A stretch of 64,000 nt of DNA from Symmetrospora coprosmae (Eukaryota; Basidiomycota; Cystobasidiomycetes; Symmetrosporaceae). Location: positions 434,001 to 498,000 of the forward strand of contig VUYT01000012.1 in the NCBI GenBank assembly GCA_008802785.1, read 5' to 3'. Positions 22,913 to 34,118 of the stretch are shown here, piece by piece. The notes under the pieces were generated by a model that saw only the letters and a list, made by a program, of their open reading frames with translations, searched no databases and had not been told where the DNA came from. How positions within the stretch are numbered: the first letter of the stretch is position 1; each line of letters opens with the position of its first letter. The position numbers were made by a program, and so were the translations under genes.

Positions 22913-25362
22913 TTACAGAATCTCCAGGTCGTCGTCGCTATCCTCTAGGAGAATGCGTCCTTCCGCATCGACTTTGCTCTTCTTGAAGTCTGGAACATCG
23001 AGATCGGCCGCAGATGCCGTCCTCTTGTGACCCGCCTTGGCTGCAACGGTCGCCTTCTCTTCCTCTTCCGGCATTGCGTCCTTCAGCTGCTCTGGTATCA
23101 AAGGCCGGGACCCCGAAATCTGGAACGGCTTCTTGGACGCTGCATCCTTGTCCAGGCTGTCGGGATGGCACCCATAAGTGGCACCCATAAGCAAATGTGC
23201 GAAAGAGACGAGAGGCATTTGTTACGCACTTAGACACCATGAAGATCACAGGCATCCTGCTTCCGTCCTCGTCGTTTACCTGCAGCTGGCTGCTCTGGCC
23301 GATTCCGAGCTCCTGAAGCGTCTTGTCGAGGCTGTCCTCGAAGTCGGGATCGTATATGATTCTGCTGCCATCGAATAGACTGATGTCCCAGTCGACACCG
23401 AGCCATTCTTTGACGACGTCATCGACAAAGGTTCTCAGGGTGAGCTTCGATGCGTCAACCTTGATAGGCACGTAGGGCGTTCTGCAGGTGCTGCATGACT
23501 CTGCGGGCTTTGAGAGTGTTGTGCTGTTGAGGGCCCGCTGTGCGGTACGTCCGAACCAGACTGAGCGTGCCTTCGACCACTCTGCTTTCAAGGCGTGTAG
23601 CGCCTGGAGAATGATAGCGCCGGCGATGATGGCGTTTGTGGTAGCGATGGCGGGAATGATGTTGCCGGCCATCTGCTTGACATCGAAGCGAGTCTTGAGG
23701 GGTATGCCGAACACTGATGCTCGCAGATTAGCAGCGGCTGTCGCAAAATCGAGCGCATCCTCGTCGTCCTTGTCCCATTCCAATGGTGTATTGGGATCCC
23801 GCTTGGCTCGCTGTGTAAGGCGCGACAGGCTGTAGCAGGGCACGGGTTGCCAATCAGCCATAGATTACAGTACCCGTTCGGAGTTGACTCAACTCACCTG
23901 TCAAGGAATAGATCGAAGGAATCCTTTACGCTGAGTGTGCGCTGATCCTTGATCCCTCCTGATCCATTCGAGGCTTCTGATGACGAGGGTGCCGCTGCAA
24001 GCTGCTCATAGTCCAGAGGAATGGGCTTCGTGCGGTGCTTCCACATATCCTCCATGCTCAGGAGTCTCTCAATGTCTTGCTTGTACACCTGCGTATCAGG
24101 CAACGTGAGGGTAGTCAGTGCGGCCGAGGGAGTGCGATCGAAGTCGTCCTGCTTTCCCAACCCTGTTTCACCCACCTTCTCGACGACGCGCTTCCCATAG
24201 CCATCTGTGCCGAGCGACTCTCGAAGCTCCTTCATGGCCAGAGTCTCCTTGCGCAAATTCTGGATCTCCTCGGCTACAGCAGGTGGGATGTTCGAGCATG
24301 TTCGGCGTGTGAAGTACGTCGTACGCGCAACAAGCTTTACTCACGGTTCTCGCCGTTCTGAGCTGCCTTGTCCAGCTCGAGGCCTTCCTGCTCCTCATCG
24401 ACCCCAAAGAAGGCGCTGCGGATCCATCGAGGTCAGCCTTGGAGGTCCGGGTTCGCTGGATTATCTGACATACGGGAACAGGTAGCTTTTCGCCCAGACG
24501 ATGCAGTGGATTGGGGTACTTGGCGTGCTTCGGATGGTACAAACTGGGAAACCCTTGGGTGTCTCTTTCGGTTGACAGTCATAACACTCTGTCAAGTCCT
24601 GTCGAACGTAACCAGCGGGTCAGCCTGTGTAACGCTGTGCTGTCGCGGACTACCGCCGCGTACCTTCTTGATCGGCTGAACCTGTCCGATGAAGCCAGCC
24701 GTCCCGCTCTCGATAAGAGGGATGTCAGCTGCCAGGCACATCTTGTTGACGTGCCGTCGAGCGTCTGCAGGGGTAGACCGACTTTCTCAGCTTTGCTCAC
24801 CGACTCTCCAGGGGCGATCTACGACTACTGCAGCAGCTCACCCAGATTGTCCAGCGCATTCATAACGAGGTCGAAGCTTTTGAACCACTCGACATCGTAC
24901 TGAGGCTCTTTCACGTTCCCGTGTATTGCATCGATCTTGACTGAAGGGTTGAACTTGCTTGCCGTCTCTTTGGCTACCAGCGCCTTGGGCCGCTTGACGT
25001 GCTGTTTCTGAAAGAGGAACTGCCTGTTCAGGTTGGACAGGTCGATAGTGTCGAGATCGATCTGGGACGGTTGTGCCTGAGCCCGTCAGCTCCGCCGCTG
25101 CGCCCTCAATAGGCACAACACGGATTACGACTGACGATGGTGATGTCTCCGAATCCGACCTGAACGATGTTCTTGAGCACCTCGCAGCCTGTGTGATCGC
25201 GCATCGCGTCAATACGCGCTCGTCTTCTTGGGGGAAGTGACTGCCGGCCGCACCTATTCCACCGGCACCAACGCAAAGGATCTTTGCCGTCTGGACCTTT
25301 TCGAACAGTTCTTTGCCAAGAATGGCGCGTGCGTACGAATACCTAGCCTTGCTTTCGCTCAT
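22913..25362 (-). CDS. UBA2: SUMO-activating enzyme subunit Uba2
   Basis: Catalytic half of the Aos1-Uba2 SUMO E1. It adenylates SUMO and carries it as a thioester before transfer to Ubc9. The ATG at 25362 gives [20 protein letters not shown]; intron 1 interrupts the nucleotide-binding loop VGAGGIG, which continues [18 protein letters not shown]. Next come [31 protein letters not shown], the adenylation loop [18 protein letters not shown] and [18 protein letters not shown] with the catalytic cysteine context (CTIRSTP). The later exons carry [20 protein letters not shown], the paired cysteines [10 protein letters not shown], the ubiquitin-like domain ([18 protein letters not shown]), and a C-terminal basic/acidic tail ([18 protein letters not shown], then [10 protein letters not shown]) that looks like a nuclear signal plus acidic end. 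Roughly 640 residues, normal. The intron before the tail contains a perfect 13-base tandem duplication. Confidence 0.93.
23166..23191 (-). repeat. Perfect 13-bp tandem duplication in UBA2 intron
   Basis: The plus-strand unit TGGCACCCATAAG is repeated exactly (23166-23178, 23179-23191). It lies close to the 3' splice site of the last UBA2 intron. Confidence 0.9.
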
Positions 25363-25752
25363 CGTGTTGCGAGGAATCGACGCGAAGCAGAGCAGAGATG
25401 CCAAAGTGCTGCATAGAGCAGCCCTCGGAGGACACCCGCTGCCGCCAGCTGTCGACAGACTGGCACACGCGAGCGTCAGGCTGGCTCTCCATAAAGGACA
25501 GGTCCCCCGTATCAGGAGAGCATATTGTACGAGTAGGTGCGTGGACGAAGATCCCCACCTGTCGTAGCTCAGCAGGACACCTGCTGTCATCGTCCTTCGC
25601 CACTCGCCCAAGCCAGAACGCGCGGTCACGTCTCAAGCCCGTCACCGCGTCGAGGATGTTGCACCCGCACCGACACCTCAGGGTAGAAGCGGACGGAGGG
25701 CAAGGTAGAGGGAGAGCGAGAAGCAGGATCGAAGGAGGAGGATGCCCTTGAG
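25363..25752. promoter_or_regulatory. Divergent promoter region, UBA2 / Dsc4-like
   Basis: About 390 bases between divergent start codons. No repeat or clear TATA box; open frames here look like GC-rich chance. Confidence 0.4.
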
Positions 25753-26868
25753 ATGGCAAAGCATCCCCAGCTGGAAACGTTGATCTCCCAGATTGACCAG
25801 CTCCTCTACGCGGCCTTTGTCGTCATCTACATCCTCGACGCCAACCTCCTTGGCCTGATCCTGCGATGCGTCGGTAGGTCGAGCTCGCCTTCTCGGCCAG
25901 CAGGACTCGACTAGGCCCGCTGCTCATGCCGTTCCGCCTGTCCTTCTTTACCTCGTTCGTGCTGACCTGCTCTCCCACGGACGCAGCTCAGACGCAGTAC
26001 ACCCAGCCCAAGACCCATCATCCAGAACGCTCCCTCCGCTTCCATATGACTGCCTCGGTTCTCGTCAATGGCTTGACGCTCGTCTACCATATCCTGGTCC
26101 CACTGAGCAAGAACCCGCGGGGCGTGATTATAGACTTCATCGGCCAGAGTAAGCCCGCGACGTATGGCTCGATATTGGATAGAGGTCGCAGCACAAGCTG
26201 ACCAGTCGGCCTCCTTCCTTCATTCCATCCAGACTACCAGCCAAGTCGCCTACATCTCGTCGGGGTCGACCTCGCCGTGGCCTTCTTACAGGCGCTCATG
26301 GTCGTCCTGGCCTACGAAGTCAGCCACTACGGCGCAGAGGCCGACTTTGATGACGACAGCCCGCTGGACGAGGAGCAGAGCGAGGGGGAGGCAAGTAGTC
26401 CTGCAGCCGAGGAGGACGACGGGCAATGGCACTCGTACGATGCGCGTGGTGAGCAGCTTCATTGTCTTCGTTACCCCGCCTCTGGGCGACATTCCTCTGA
26501 CACCTGCGTTCCGAATCACCCATCTAGCAGGTACATACGACACAGCCGCGTCATCCAGCATGTCAACCTATCGCGAAACGCCCGTCATCAACTTCCATCT
26601 GCGTCCCACCCTGCATCGCGTCCTGCACGATGGGCCCGTGCCCGTCATCATGGCCAACGGGGAGGCCAGCAGCAGCCAAACGGCCACGACCCTGTCTCGG
26701 ATACGCGGGATACGTGCCAGGATACGACACAGACAACGTGGGCTGGGCCAGGGTGCAGAAGAAGGCGAGGCGCGCCTGGATGAGGAGTCGGACGAAGAGA
26801 GGGAGGTCGGCCTGGGGGAGGCAAGTGGGGCGCCCTTGCTGCCTGATGGACAGAGGCCGAATCGGTAG
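25753..26868 (+). CDS. DSC4: DUF1746 membrane protein, Dsc4/Vld1-like
   Basis: Small membrane protein resembling the DUF1746 family, which includes fission yeast Dsc4 and budding yeast Vld1/Gld1, subunits that place the Dsc/Tul1 ubiquitin-ligase complex on Golgi, endosomal or vacuolar membranes. The ATG at 25753 starts MAKHPQLETLISQIDQLLYA. First hydrophobic span: AFVVIYILDANLLGLILRCV; after an intron come AQTQYTQPK and RSLRFHMTASVLVNGLTLVY, then NPRGVIIDFIGQ, and a later span AVAFLQALMVVLAYEVSHYG. The C-terminal half is acidic and polar (EADFDDDSPLDEEQSEGE) and ends in an Arg-rich, then Glu-rich tail. The pattern of spans separated by a basic loop and followed by an acidic tail suits the family. 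About five exons. The family call rests on remembered motif similarity, so the gene symbol is tentative. Confidence 0.65.
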
Positions 26869-27081
26869 AGGGATCTTCTCCTTCCTGTCTCTATTGCCGT
26901 GCCCTTGGCATATCCAGTGTTGTTGTCTGAGCCACTTGTTCTGCTCTACCTTGGCCACCTATGGCTCGTGCGAGCTCTCACGGTGACCGCCATCTCGACC
27001 TTGCCCGATACGTATGCTACATGCCCGTAGAGTACACAGGCGGCTCGTGCGACCTCCTCCTCTATCTCTGCCATTCCAGCC

Positions 27082-27435
27082 CTACCACTTGCGTCCCATC
27101 TGTAGGCGCCCAAGCGGAGTGGCGTCATGAGCGTTCTCCAGCATCGCGACGACCGCGGGCAAGAGCAGAGCAGGCCCATCCCAACTCACCGCCTTGGTCA
27201 CACAGTCCTTGAAGGCAGTGAACTGCTCCTTGCACATGTCCTTCTCCACCTCGAGGTACTTGGCATTGATGCAGGCACCGTAAGCTGCAGCCTGGTCAGA
27301 ATGCTCGATGGCAGCATCAGCCCGGGCTCCTCTGGCAGTGACAAGATCGGATGATGGAAGTGCGCTCACCTGCGTCGAGCATGAAGCAGTCGCCTTCGCC
27401 AGCTTCTGGATCGGCTTGAGGTCCTTTGGCTTCAT
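27082..27435 (-). CDS. Twin CX9C protein, NDUFAF8-like complex I assembly factor
   Basis: Very small mitochondrial intermembrane/matrix protein with two CX9C motifs. Three exons: MKPKDLKPIQKLAKATASCS plus TQ; then AAAYGACINAKYLEVEKDMC and KEQFTAFKDCVTKA; and a six-codon final exon MGRKW plus stop. Splicing joins CSTQ to AAAYGAC, making the first CX9C; CKEQFTAFKDC makes the second. This matches the human NDUFAF8 layout (C..EAAAYG.C...C..EF..L..C), a partner of NDUFAF5 in complex I assembly. The introns have GTGAGC and GTGAGT donors. A gene predictor would easily miss it because no single frame exceeds about 60 codons of true coding sequence. If correct, it implies the organism has respiratory complex I. 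Confidence 0.75.
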   Translation of the reverse strand: MKPKDLKPIQKLAKATASCSTQVSALPSSDLVTARGARADAAIEHSDQAAAYGACINAKYLEVEKDMCKEQFTAFKDCVTKAVSWDGPALLLPAVVAMLENAHDATPLGRLQMGRKW

Positions 27436-28013
27436 GTTGCGCCTGTCCCTCCTGCTGTGGCGTTGGTGCGGCTCCAAGCTCAAGCGTTGATACGGGAACA
27501 GACACTGGCAGCGTCCCTGCCCTTCTCCTCTCGCCGACAACCCCAATTCGCCCTCTACGAACACAGCAATGCAGATCTCACATACACACACTTACCTCTT
27601 GTCTCTCGCATGCACGTACACATCAGTCACTGCCATATAACTACCACCGTCGCTGTCTCCTCCAAGCGGCGCTGGCTTTAAGTTGGCCGGAGATCTTTTC
27701 GCCTCCAACCGCCTTTTCCTCTCTGTGTAACGTAGAATGCAATGCAGCAACGCAGAGCTAGACACCTGAACGCGACGTCCTTGCAGGTCAAGCTAGTGTC
27801 CGAAAACTTACCCGCCGCGGTCGTCCAGACTGCCAAATCGAGTAACCTTCGCTCGGCAGAGGTCTACTTGCTACAACATAGGAATTTGAGCGCCCAAACT
27901 GCTCTCGTGCACCTCACGCGATCTGCATATTCCATGAGAACGACATTGTTCCAGCAAGTCTCCCCTTCATCACTCATCTCCTGCCCGAGGCCCTCTGACG
28001 CGACACGAGTAGG
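27436..28013. promoter_or_regulatory. Promoter of NDUFAF8-like gene
   Basis: About 580 bases between the small CX9C gene start and the end of the questin-oxidase-like gene, both on the minus strand. I see no gene in it. It should hold the promoter of the former and the 3' end of the latter. Confidence 0.35.
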
Positions 28014-30747
28014 CTAGGCCACTTCGTCCTGGTTCGCTGCCTTGCCTTTGCCCTTGTCGAGCTTCTTGGGGTAGTCTGTCCGCCTCTCAAAGAGCGATCC
28101 TGATTCAATCGGATTGGCTTTGGGGAAAGTCGACTGGCTGGCCCTTGTTGACTGGCTGTGCTGGCTTGAATCCTCCGCGGACGAGGCTGGTGAGGGCAGG
28201 GAGCCCTCCTCGTCTGCCCAGGCCTCGTCAAAGCCGAGAACGCTGCGGTCCCACGATCCTGCTGCCTGGCCTTCGTGCTCCCAGCCCATCGTCTCCATGC
28301 ACATGCCTGCAAGCTGTTGGACAGGAAAGACGTCAGCAACCGATTCAGCCCTGTCCGTCCGGTCCAAAGCAAATCCGGCTATGCTCACCCTGATAAAGAC
28401 AGAGCCGTCGAGCAAATCACTACCCGGGAGTGCGCTCGTGTAGACGCCGCGAGGAGCCATCCCAAAGCTCTGAGCTGCGAAAGCCAGCGAGCGGACAATC
28501 CTGGCACCGAAGGATATGCAGGCAGATTAGCTTAGTCGACATCCCCTCTCAAGCGCCAGAACAGAGTAGCCTACTTTGTCGTGTGCTCGTCAGTGTGATC
28601 CACTGCAGAAGCGATAATGCCGGCCCAAGATGCAGCACTGCTCTGCGACTTCCTCGTGCGCGATTTCTGAGTTGGCTGTGGTGCTTCACCGTTGCTGCCT
28701 TGCGCCGCACCATTGAGTCGAGGGCTTGCCTTTGTAGGCGTCTTGAGAGCATCGTCTTCTGCTTCTGCCGCATCGCCGTTGGTATCTACCTTCAGGTCAG
28801 AGCTCTCATTCTGATCGCCCTCCTCCGGAATGCTTTCGAAGGCCGGCTCGGCTTTCTCCTGTGTTGGCGAGTCAAGCGATACCTCCACTGTGCTGTCGCT
28901 CCGCTTCCGCATCGTGCTCTCATGCTTCTGATTGGGTGTTGTCTCTGGGGCGGAGCTAGCGGTAGTGCTATCCTTGACGCCTCCCTCGGCCTGATCCGGG
29001 TTTGGCGGCGGGGAAGATGAGCCAGATGCAGAAGCACGACCTTCGTCTTCCCTCGCTCCACGTTCTGCTTCCTCCCGCAGCTTAACCTCCTCGGTGCCGC
29101 CTTTCTCGATTCCCCTCTGTATAGCACCTTGTTCAACAGGAATGGCAGTCGGTGGTGCAGGGTATGCTGTCGCCCGCATGAGCATCTCTTTGATGTAAAG
29201 AGATGGCCTGAGGGCATAAGGCTGAGTCAATGCTTACGCTGCGATGCGGATATAACGCCCTTCAGGATTGAACCGTACCTGCCGCGCGAAACCCAGTACG
29301 CAACCATGACCCTGAAGTGCGAGTGCAGCAAAGCAATCCGATTTGTCGGGTTGAGGATCTCGAGAATTCTCGGAAGAAAGATGGCGCTTGTAAGGGTGTG
29401 CATGAGGAAGAAGTCTAGCCGCGGCGTGTAGCCTGGTCGAGTGGAGGCTCCGACCAAAACCGTCGCAATCCAGAAGATCTCCTCGAGTCTCTCGCAAATC
29501 TCCCGCCAGCCGCCTGCTGGATCAACCACCCATTCCTCACACCACGCACGGATGAGATCGCCCCTGTTCCGGATGGCTGCACCTAGGCGGGGGTTCTCGT
29601 CTTTGCCATTCGCTTGACCAGCAGCGAGACGCGGATCTTTGAGCATGTGTCCGAGTATGGTGAAGCCAGAAAGGCCAAGGCGGGGATGTCTCGGTCGGGC
29701 TGGGTCCAATGACGATATTGTTGCTGCAAAGGAGTCTTTCGAAGAGAAGCTGAAGACGGTAGAGGGTGTTTTGAGCGCTTTGAAGTGGGAAAACGCGTTG
29801 GCGAAGGCTGAGTTGCCCGCAGAAGGGGTCATAGATGAGCTAGTCAAAGGCCAGTTGGGCGGGAAAAGGCCCTCGACCTGCGGAGAATGCACGCAGGCTT
29901 GGGCGAGGCTGGTATACGGAAAATTGTTCAGAAAGCATCTGCTGATGTAGGAGGCCATTAGAAAGCTCACCCTTCTGCGACGAGCGCATCAAGACCGAAC
30001 TCGACGCCATGTCCGAACTGGATGAGCGGGTGTATGGCTCCAGATACCGCTCTATGACCGAGCAGCCCGTTTAGCTATGTCTTCAAGGGAGTAAGCTAGC
30101 GGATGGGACTTGGTACTTACCGGATAAGCAACTGTCCTTCCTTGACAGTAAAGAGGTAGCGCTCGAGGGTTGCAGCCGCTCCGTACTTCTGAATCTCCTC
30201 GTTAAAGAAGACGAGGTAGGACGAGTAGAAGCTGTAGCGTGGTAGAGAGACAGATTAGAACACGTATGTGCGCTCCTTGGGGTGTGTCTGTCTCACTCGT
30301 CTCGGCCCAGGTACCGAGCCCAGTTCTGATACGAGATGCGCTTCTGCAATGGACACATGGGCCGCTGTGCCTTTGAGTGCAGCTCGTACAGGTCCTTGGC
30401 GAATGCGAAGTGGCATCAGCCCAGCGCAAGCACGCAGAAAACGGCTGAACATGTCTTGGTACACACACCTGTAACAGATCCGGTGACGCGCCGAGCGAGT
30501 AGGATGCGAGAATAGCATGGGAGAGATGGTTGTGGAGGCCGCCGGTGGTGAACTGCCAGTCGAACTGAGCGGAAGAGAGGAGATTACGTGCAGACGTAGG
30601 CGCTACGCGTTAGTATTGTTGTGTTGCGGCTTCCTTTGGCTCGCTCGCCCGTGGCTGGCGCCCCTATCCAGCGGACCCCGCGTCAGGCTCACCTTGACGT
30701 GATTGAGCTGGGGCGAGGGCGAGCAAGGACGAGGGCAGTGTAGGCAT
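28014..30747 (-). CDS. Questin oxidase-like (DUF4243/AflY family) protein
   Basis: Member of the questin oxidase/AflY family, Baeyer-Villiger-type enzymes known from anthraquinone and aflatoxin pathways, but also present as lone genes in many fungi. The ATG at 30747 starts MPTLPSSLLALAPAQSRQ; an intron with a TACTAAC branch site joins it to APTSARNLLSS. Then come the family blocks GGLHNHLSHAILASYSLGAS, the conserved PLIQFGHGVEFGLDALVAEG, FLNNFPYTSLAQAC, a middle region with EEIFWIATVLVGASTRPGY and LDFFLMHTLTSAIFLPRILE, and the C-terminal GMCMETMGWEHEGQAAGSWD plus VLGFDEAWADEE, which matches the family's VGW..GW....GFDEAW ending. A Ser/Glu/Thr-rich insert of about 130 residues (28.75-29.15 kb) and a polar tail after the core are unusual additions. 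About eight exons. No polyketide synthase or other pathway gene is adjacent, so the substrate is unknown. Confidence 0.82.
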
Positions 30748-31294
30748 AATCCATCTCAGCGTGCACTCCTTGACTTGTCATAGCATAGCAGGCTGAACGG
30801 CCGGCCTGCCTGCAGCTGCCCCTCCCTCACCTGCAAGGCCTCCTGTGCTGCCAGGGCCGACTCGTGCGTCGGTCCGGGGCCTCGGAGGATCCCTTGATTG
30901 GGTAGGGCGACCGCGCCGAGGAGGTGCTCATCCTCAACGACAAATGTACGAGGTGGTGGCATATCTGGTCGCAATGCAGCTGCTCCTGTTGATGCCGCTT
31001 GCAGGCAGGAGGAGAGCCGCCGCCACGAGCGGAGCGGAGCACGGACTGACCGCGGCGCGCGGACTATCTGCGACCCACACCTCCCGGATACAGGGAACGC
31101 TCGAACGGGCAGGTCGACTAAGTATATCGGTATCGATGCACGGGCAAAGACGTGTGGAGGCGTTGCAAGTCGTGAATCTGAACAACTTCATCGTTCTGTT
31201 GCATTGCATTGCGTGCATGGCTGTTCTGAGCAGCCTACTAGTCTCCGCTTTTTTGTGGTACAGACTCTGCAACTGTACAGGCATGTCTAGACAC
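30748..31294. other. Intergenic, no gene seen
   Basis: About 550 bases between two minus-strand genes. It holds the upstream region of the questin-oxidase-like gene. Open frames on both strands show no coding logic. Confidence 0.4.
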
Positions 31295-32182
31295 TCAGAC
31301 GGCCTGGTTGGAGAGGCCCTCGCTAAACGACCGTACAAGGAGAGAGATTCAAGATGAATGGAGTGTCAGTCATGAGGTGCGTTTGCAAAGCGCTCAACCG
31401 AAGACATGCGGAATGAGACGCACCTGAAGCTCCTTGCGAGCGTGACGAGCGCGTCAACCTGATCACTCTCGGTCGTGAAGACAAGGACCAGGGATGCCGT
31501 TACTGCCGCAATGACAGTCGTACCGTCCTGCGCAAGCAGAACCGAGATCGTGTGAGCTCAAGAGTAATCGGGACTAAAACGGAAGCGGATGTACGCACTG
31601 CCTCTGCCGTGAGAGTGTCCGCGTTGACGTCCTTGAGCTTGTACTCCTTGCCCTGGACCTTGATGGGACCCTTCGAAGCGCCAACAGGCGTGTTCACGGC
31701 AATGATCCTGTCCTGGATATCGACAACTTCCTCGGTCGGGAGCTGCAAGCCAAGAGAAGGACACGATTAGCCAGTGTCGGCAGTGTGTTTCGTCGGGATG
31801 ACGGCTATGCGGAGCAACACCCAGCGCACCTCGAAAGACTTGTCCGTAGTGGCAACCCTCTGGTTGTCGTCTCTGTCGAATAGGCTGGCGTACTTGATGG
31901 GGTGCGTGACACCGGACGTGCTGAGGAGTCGCGTCTCCAGGAGCTCCTGGTAGTTGAGCTTTGCGAGCTGCGACGGGAGGAGACGATTATGATAGCGGAG
32001 ATGCGGCAGGCAGCAAGCGTCGATCAGACTCAATGCCCTGGCTGCACAGCAGGCGCGAGGAATAGCGGCGGGTGCGTTCTTGACACTACATGGAGACACG
32101 CCTTGCTGTCCTGAGCGGGTCCAGCCTGGCGGATGCCGTTCATGTCGGACGCGGTTCCAGATCCCTCGGGTCGGTTGGCCAT
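31295..32182 (-). CDS. Small profilin-like protein (divergent)
   Basis: Protein of about 160 residues in five exons. Exon 1 encodes MANRPEGSGTASDMNGIRQA and a short tail; exon 2 LAKLNYQELLETRLLSTSGV, then KYASLFDRDDNQRVATT; exon 3 LPTEEVVDIQDRIIAVNTPV, GPIKVQGKEYKLKDVNADTL; exon 4 DGTTVIAAVTASLVLVFTTE and DQVDALVTLARSF; the last exon SEGLSNQAV. The order (aliphatic helix, strand ending in FDRDxN, a LPTEEV helix, IxVxGKEYxLxxV, then hydrophobic VIAAVT/LVLVF strands and a closing LVxLA helix) parallels profilin. However, the usual Trp-rich N-terminus is absent and identity is low. A roadblock/longin-like fold is an alternative. The exon 1 donor (GTAGTG, after ACLH) is weak and a GC-AG donor nearby is possible. 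I am confident it is a real gene, not of the function. Confidence 0.6.
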
Positions 32183-32603
32183 GGTGTCTGAACGTTGGGT
32201 GTCGCTGTGTTCGTGGGAGAGGTGCAGTCTAAGGCTTGTGGTGCTGTGCGAAAGCAAAAGAAGTCTCAGGCAGGAGAAGGCGAGGCAAAGCGCGCGCGTG
32301 CTGAGGGTATGACGACACTTTCGAAAAAGCCGGGAGAAGGGGAAGCTGGACGCGATCTCCGCTGCGCCGATCCCCCTCGAGGGCCTGTGCGCGACGTAGC
32401 TGCTCGATGACTTCGGAGTTCGCGCTCGAAGAGGTCGCGCATCGTACCCTGACTATAGTTACAAACAACATGCTGTAGACTGCTGCGGCGCTGCAGTGAC
32501 GCCTCTTTTCCGACCTCTTCCTGCTGTACCCTAGCGGGCAAACTCGATGGCTGACTAAGCGGACGTGCTGGGAAACGAGGCCTCGGCAACGGCACGCACT
32601 CGC
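32183..32603. other. Intergenic between RFA3 end and profilin-like start
   Basis: About 420 bases; should include the promoter of the minus-strand profilin-like gene. Nothing else recognised. Confidence 0.4.
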
Positions 32604-33774
32604 TCAGTAACCATATCCTCCATCTCCTCCTGATGATTCCGAGTGGAAGATGCTGCTGAATTGCTGCGATCGCCGGACGACGGCCTCCACCATCGCCATG
32701 TCTGGATGCGAGAAAGAGGGAATAGGGTCAATTAGCATCCTGCAACTCGGCGTATGGGGTTGTATTTGTCAAGGACTCGCCTAGGGTGTTACCCATGTTC
32801 ATTGACGTTAGCTCCTGGACAGTGTTGTCGCCCGTGACGCGTGCGATGACCTTGTACGAGGAAACCCGGGTCAGGACTGCGAGCTCAGCCTCTACGGCAG
32901 AAGGGAGACTGACCTCGACGTATTCATCCGCAAAGTGAGAGTCCTGTTCAGGTCAGAGACCAGCATCAGTAACGTGGGGCGAAAGGTACACTTGAACAGG
33001 CCGCCTGAACCGCCGTTCTACAGACCCTGTTGAGCTTGACGATGACCTTGGGGGTGCCGACATGGCTCGAGTCAGCGTGGGATCAGCGGCGAGCGAATCA
33101 CATCAGTTGACCAACCTGTCCCTGATCACTGCATTCGAGCGTTGCGTTCTCGCCGTCGAGCTGCGCATCATAGGGCCAGGTCAGCTTGTGATCTGCCCTA
33201 CGTCGATTGGGCTTTCCGGAACGGAGGATGCTACGGAGCTCACATTCAGTACCTTCCCAGTGATACGGACAGTCTTGTTCTCTGCATGGGTGGATAGGTG
33301 AAACGGGTATGCCAGCACGGTCAGCTTTCTTTGTCGCGAGCTGTTCGTGGGCGGACGGTGTTGCGGGATAGAGGCGTAGGCGGGGAGACGGGACAGAGAT
33401 CTGCGTCATCCTGTATGCGCAGGCGATAGAACGCGCAAACCACGCTGGGAGGTATTCGAGCCGACTGTATACGAGCCGGCGGGGAGGTCCTCCCCCTTCT
33501 TCACACGTCCAGGGCGCCGAGCTTGCCGCTTCCTGACGTCGTGTACAAGCCACTACAGTACAGCGTAAGTGACGCGCTTCCTGCCTGAACCATGCTGCAG
33601 CTGGCGCCTGTCGGCAGGACTGGCCAAGACGCGCAGTGCAGCCTCCGAGTGCAGCTGAGGGTGCGAGCTCGTGCAGAATGCAGGGCGGAAGCGAGAACGT
33701 GAGAGAGACAGCGCATGTATGCAGTACTCACTGTACTCCGGAAGCATCGCAGAGTTAACGCGTGCCATGGCCAT
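32604..33774 (-). CDS. RFA3: Replication protein A 14 kDa subunit (RPA3/Rfa3-like)
   Basis: Smallest subunit of the single-stranded-DNA-binding RPA trimer, an OB fold. The product begins MAMARVNSAMLPEY, the family start (two in-frame ATGs, 33774 and 33768). After an intron of about 450 bases it continues KNKTVRITGKV, then LTWPYDAQLDGENATLECSD, VIVKLNR, DEYVEV, SYKVIARVTGDNTVQELTSM NMG and finally DMAMVEAVVRRSQQFSSIFH with a Gly-rich end. Strand order and the closing helix agree with Rfa3. The coding sequence is split into at least five short exons, which is why no long frame is visible; exact inner junctions (especially 33.18-33.25 kb) are inferred. About 120 residues, normal for the family. 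It should act with POL2 and the replication machinery. Confidence 0.72.
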
Positions 33775-34118
33775 GATGGGCAGACTTGTGTCTGTTCCAA
33801 GGCAGTCGGTCGTCCGGGGCGCGCGCGCTGCTTCAGCAATGGCAGAGATATCATAGAGCAGCAGCAACAGCAGAGCCAGCTTACAGAGGTTGGGTGCTTA
33901 TTATGTGGTTGTCAATCCTTCGATGCTGCAGTTGCTGCTGCTTGATGTCTTTTGGGCAAAGACGGAAGCTGCCCTGGGGTCGTTGCCGCGAGACGCGTCT
34001 CTCCTGACGCCACTCCTGCAAGCGTCTCGCGCGCTTGTTCCGCCGCCTCCCACAAACTGCAGACGCTAGCTTCGCAGTGAGAACATCTAACAGAGACTGC
34101 TATGCCTTACAGTCACTT
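33775..34118. other. Intergenic, RFA3 promoter / SHE9 3' end
   Basis: About 345 bases between minus-strand genes. A short GCAGCAGCAACAGCAG stretch lies near 33860. Nothing else seen. Confidence 0.4.

Noticed and set aside
28014-30747. A secondary-metabolite cluster around the questin-oxidase-like gene
   Set aside because: Neighbours are a complex I factor, a profilin-like gene, RFA3 and SHE9; none is a pathway gene.
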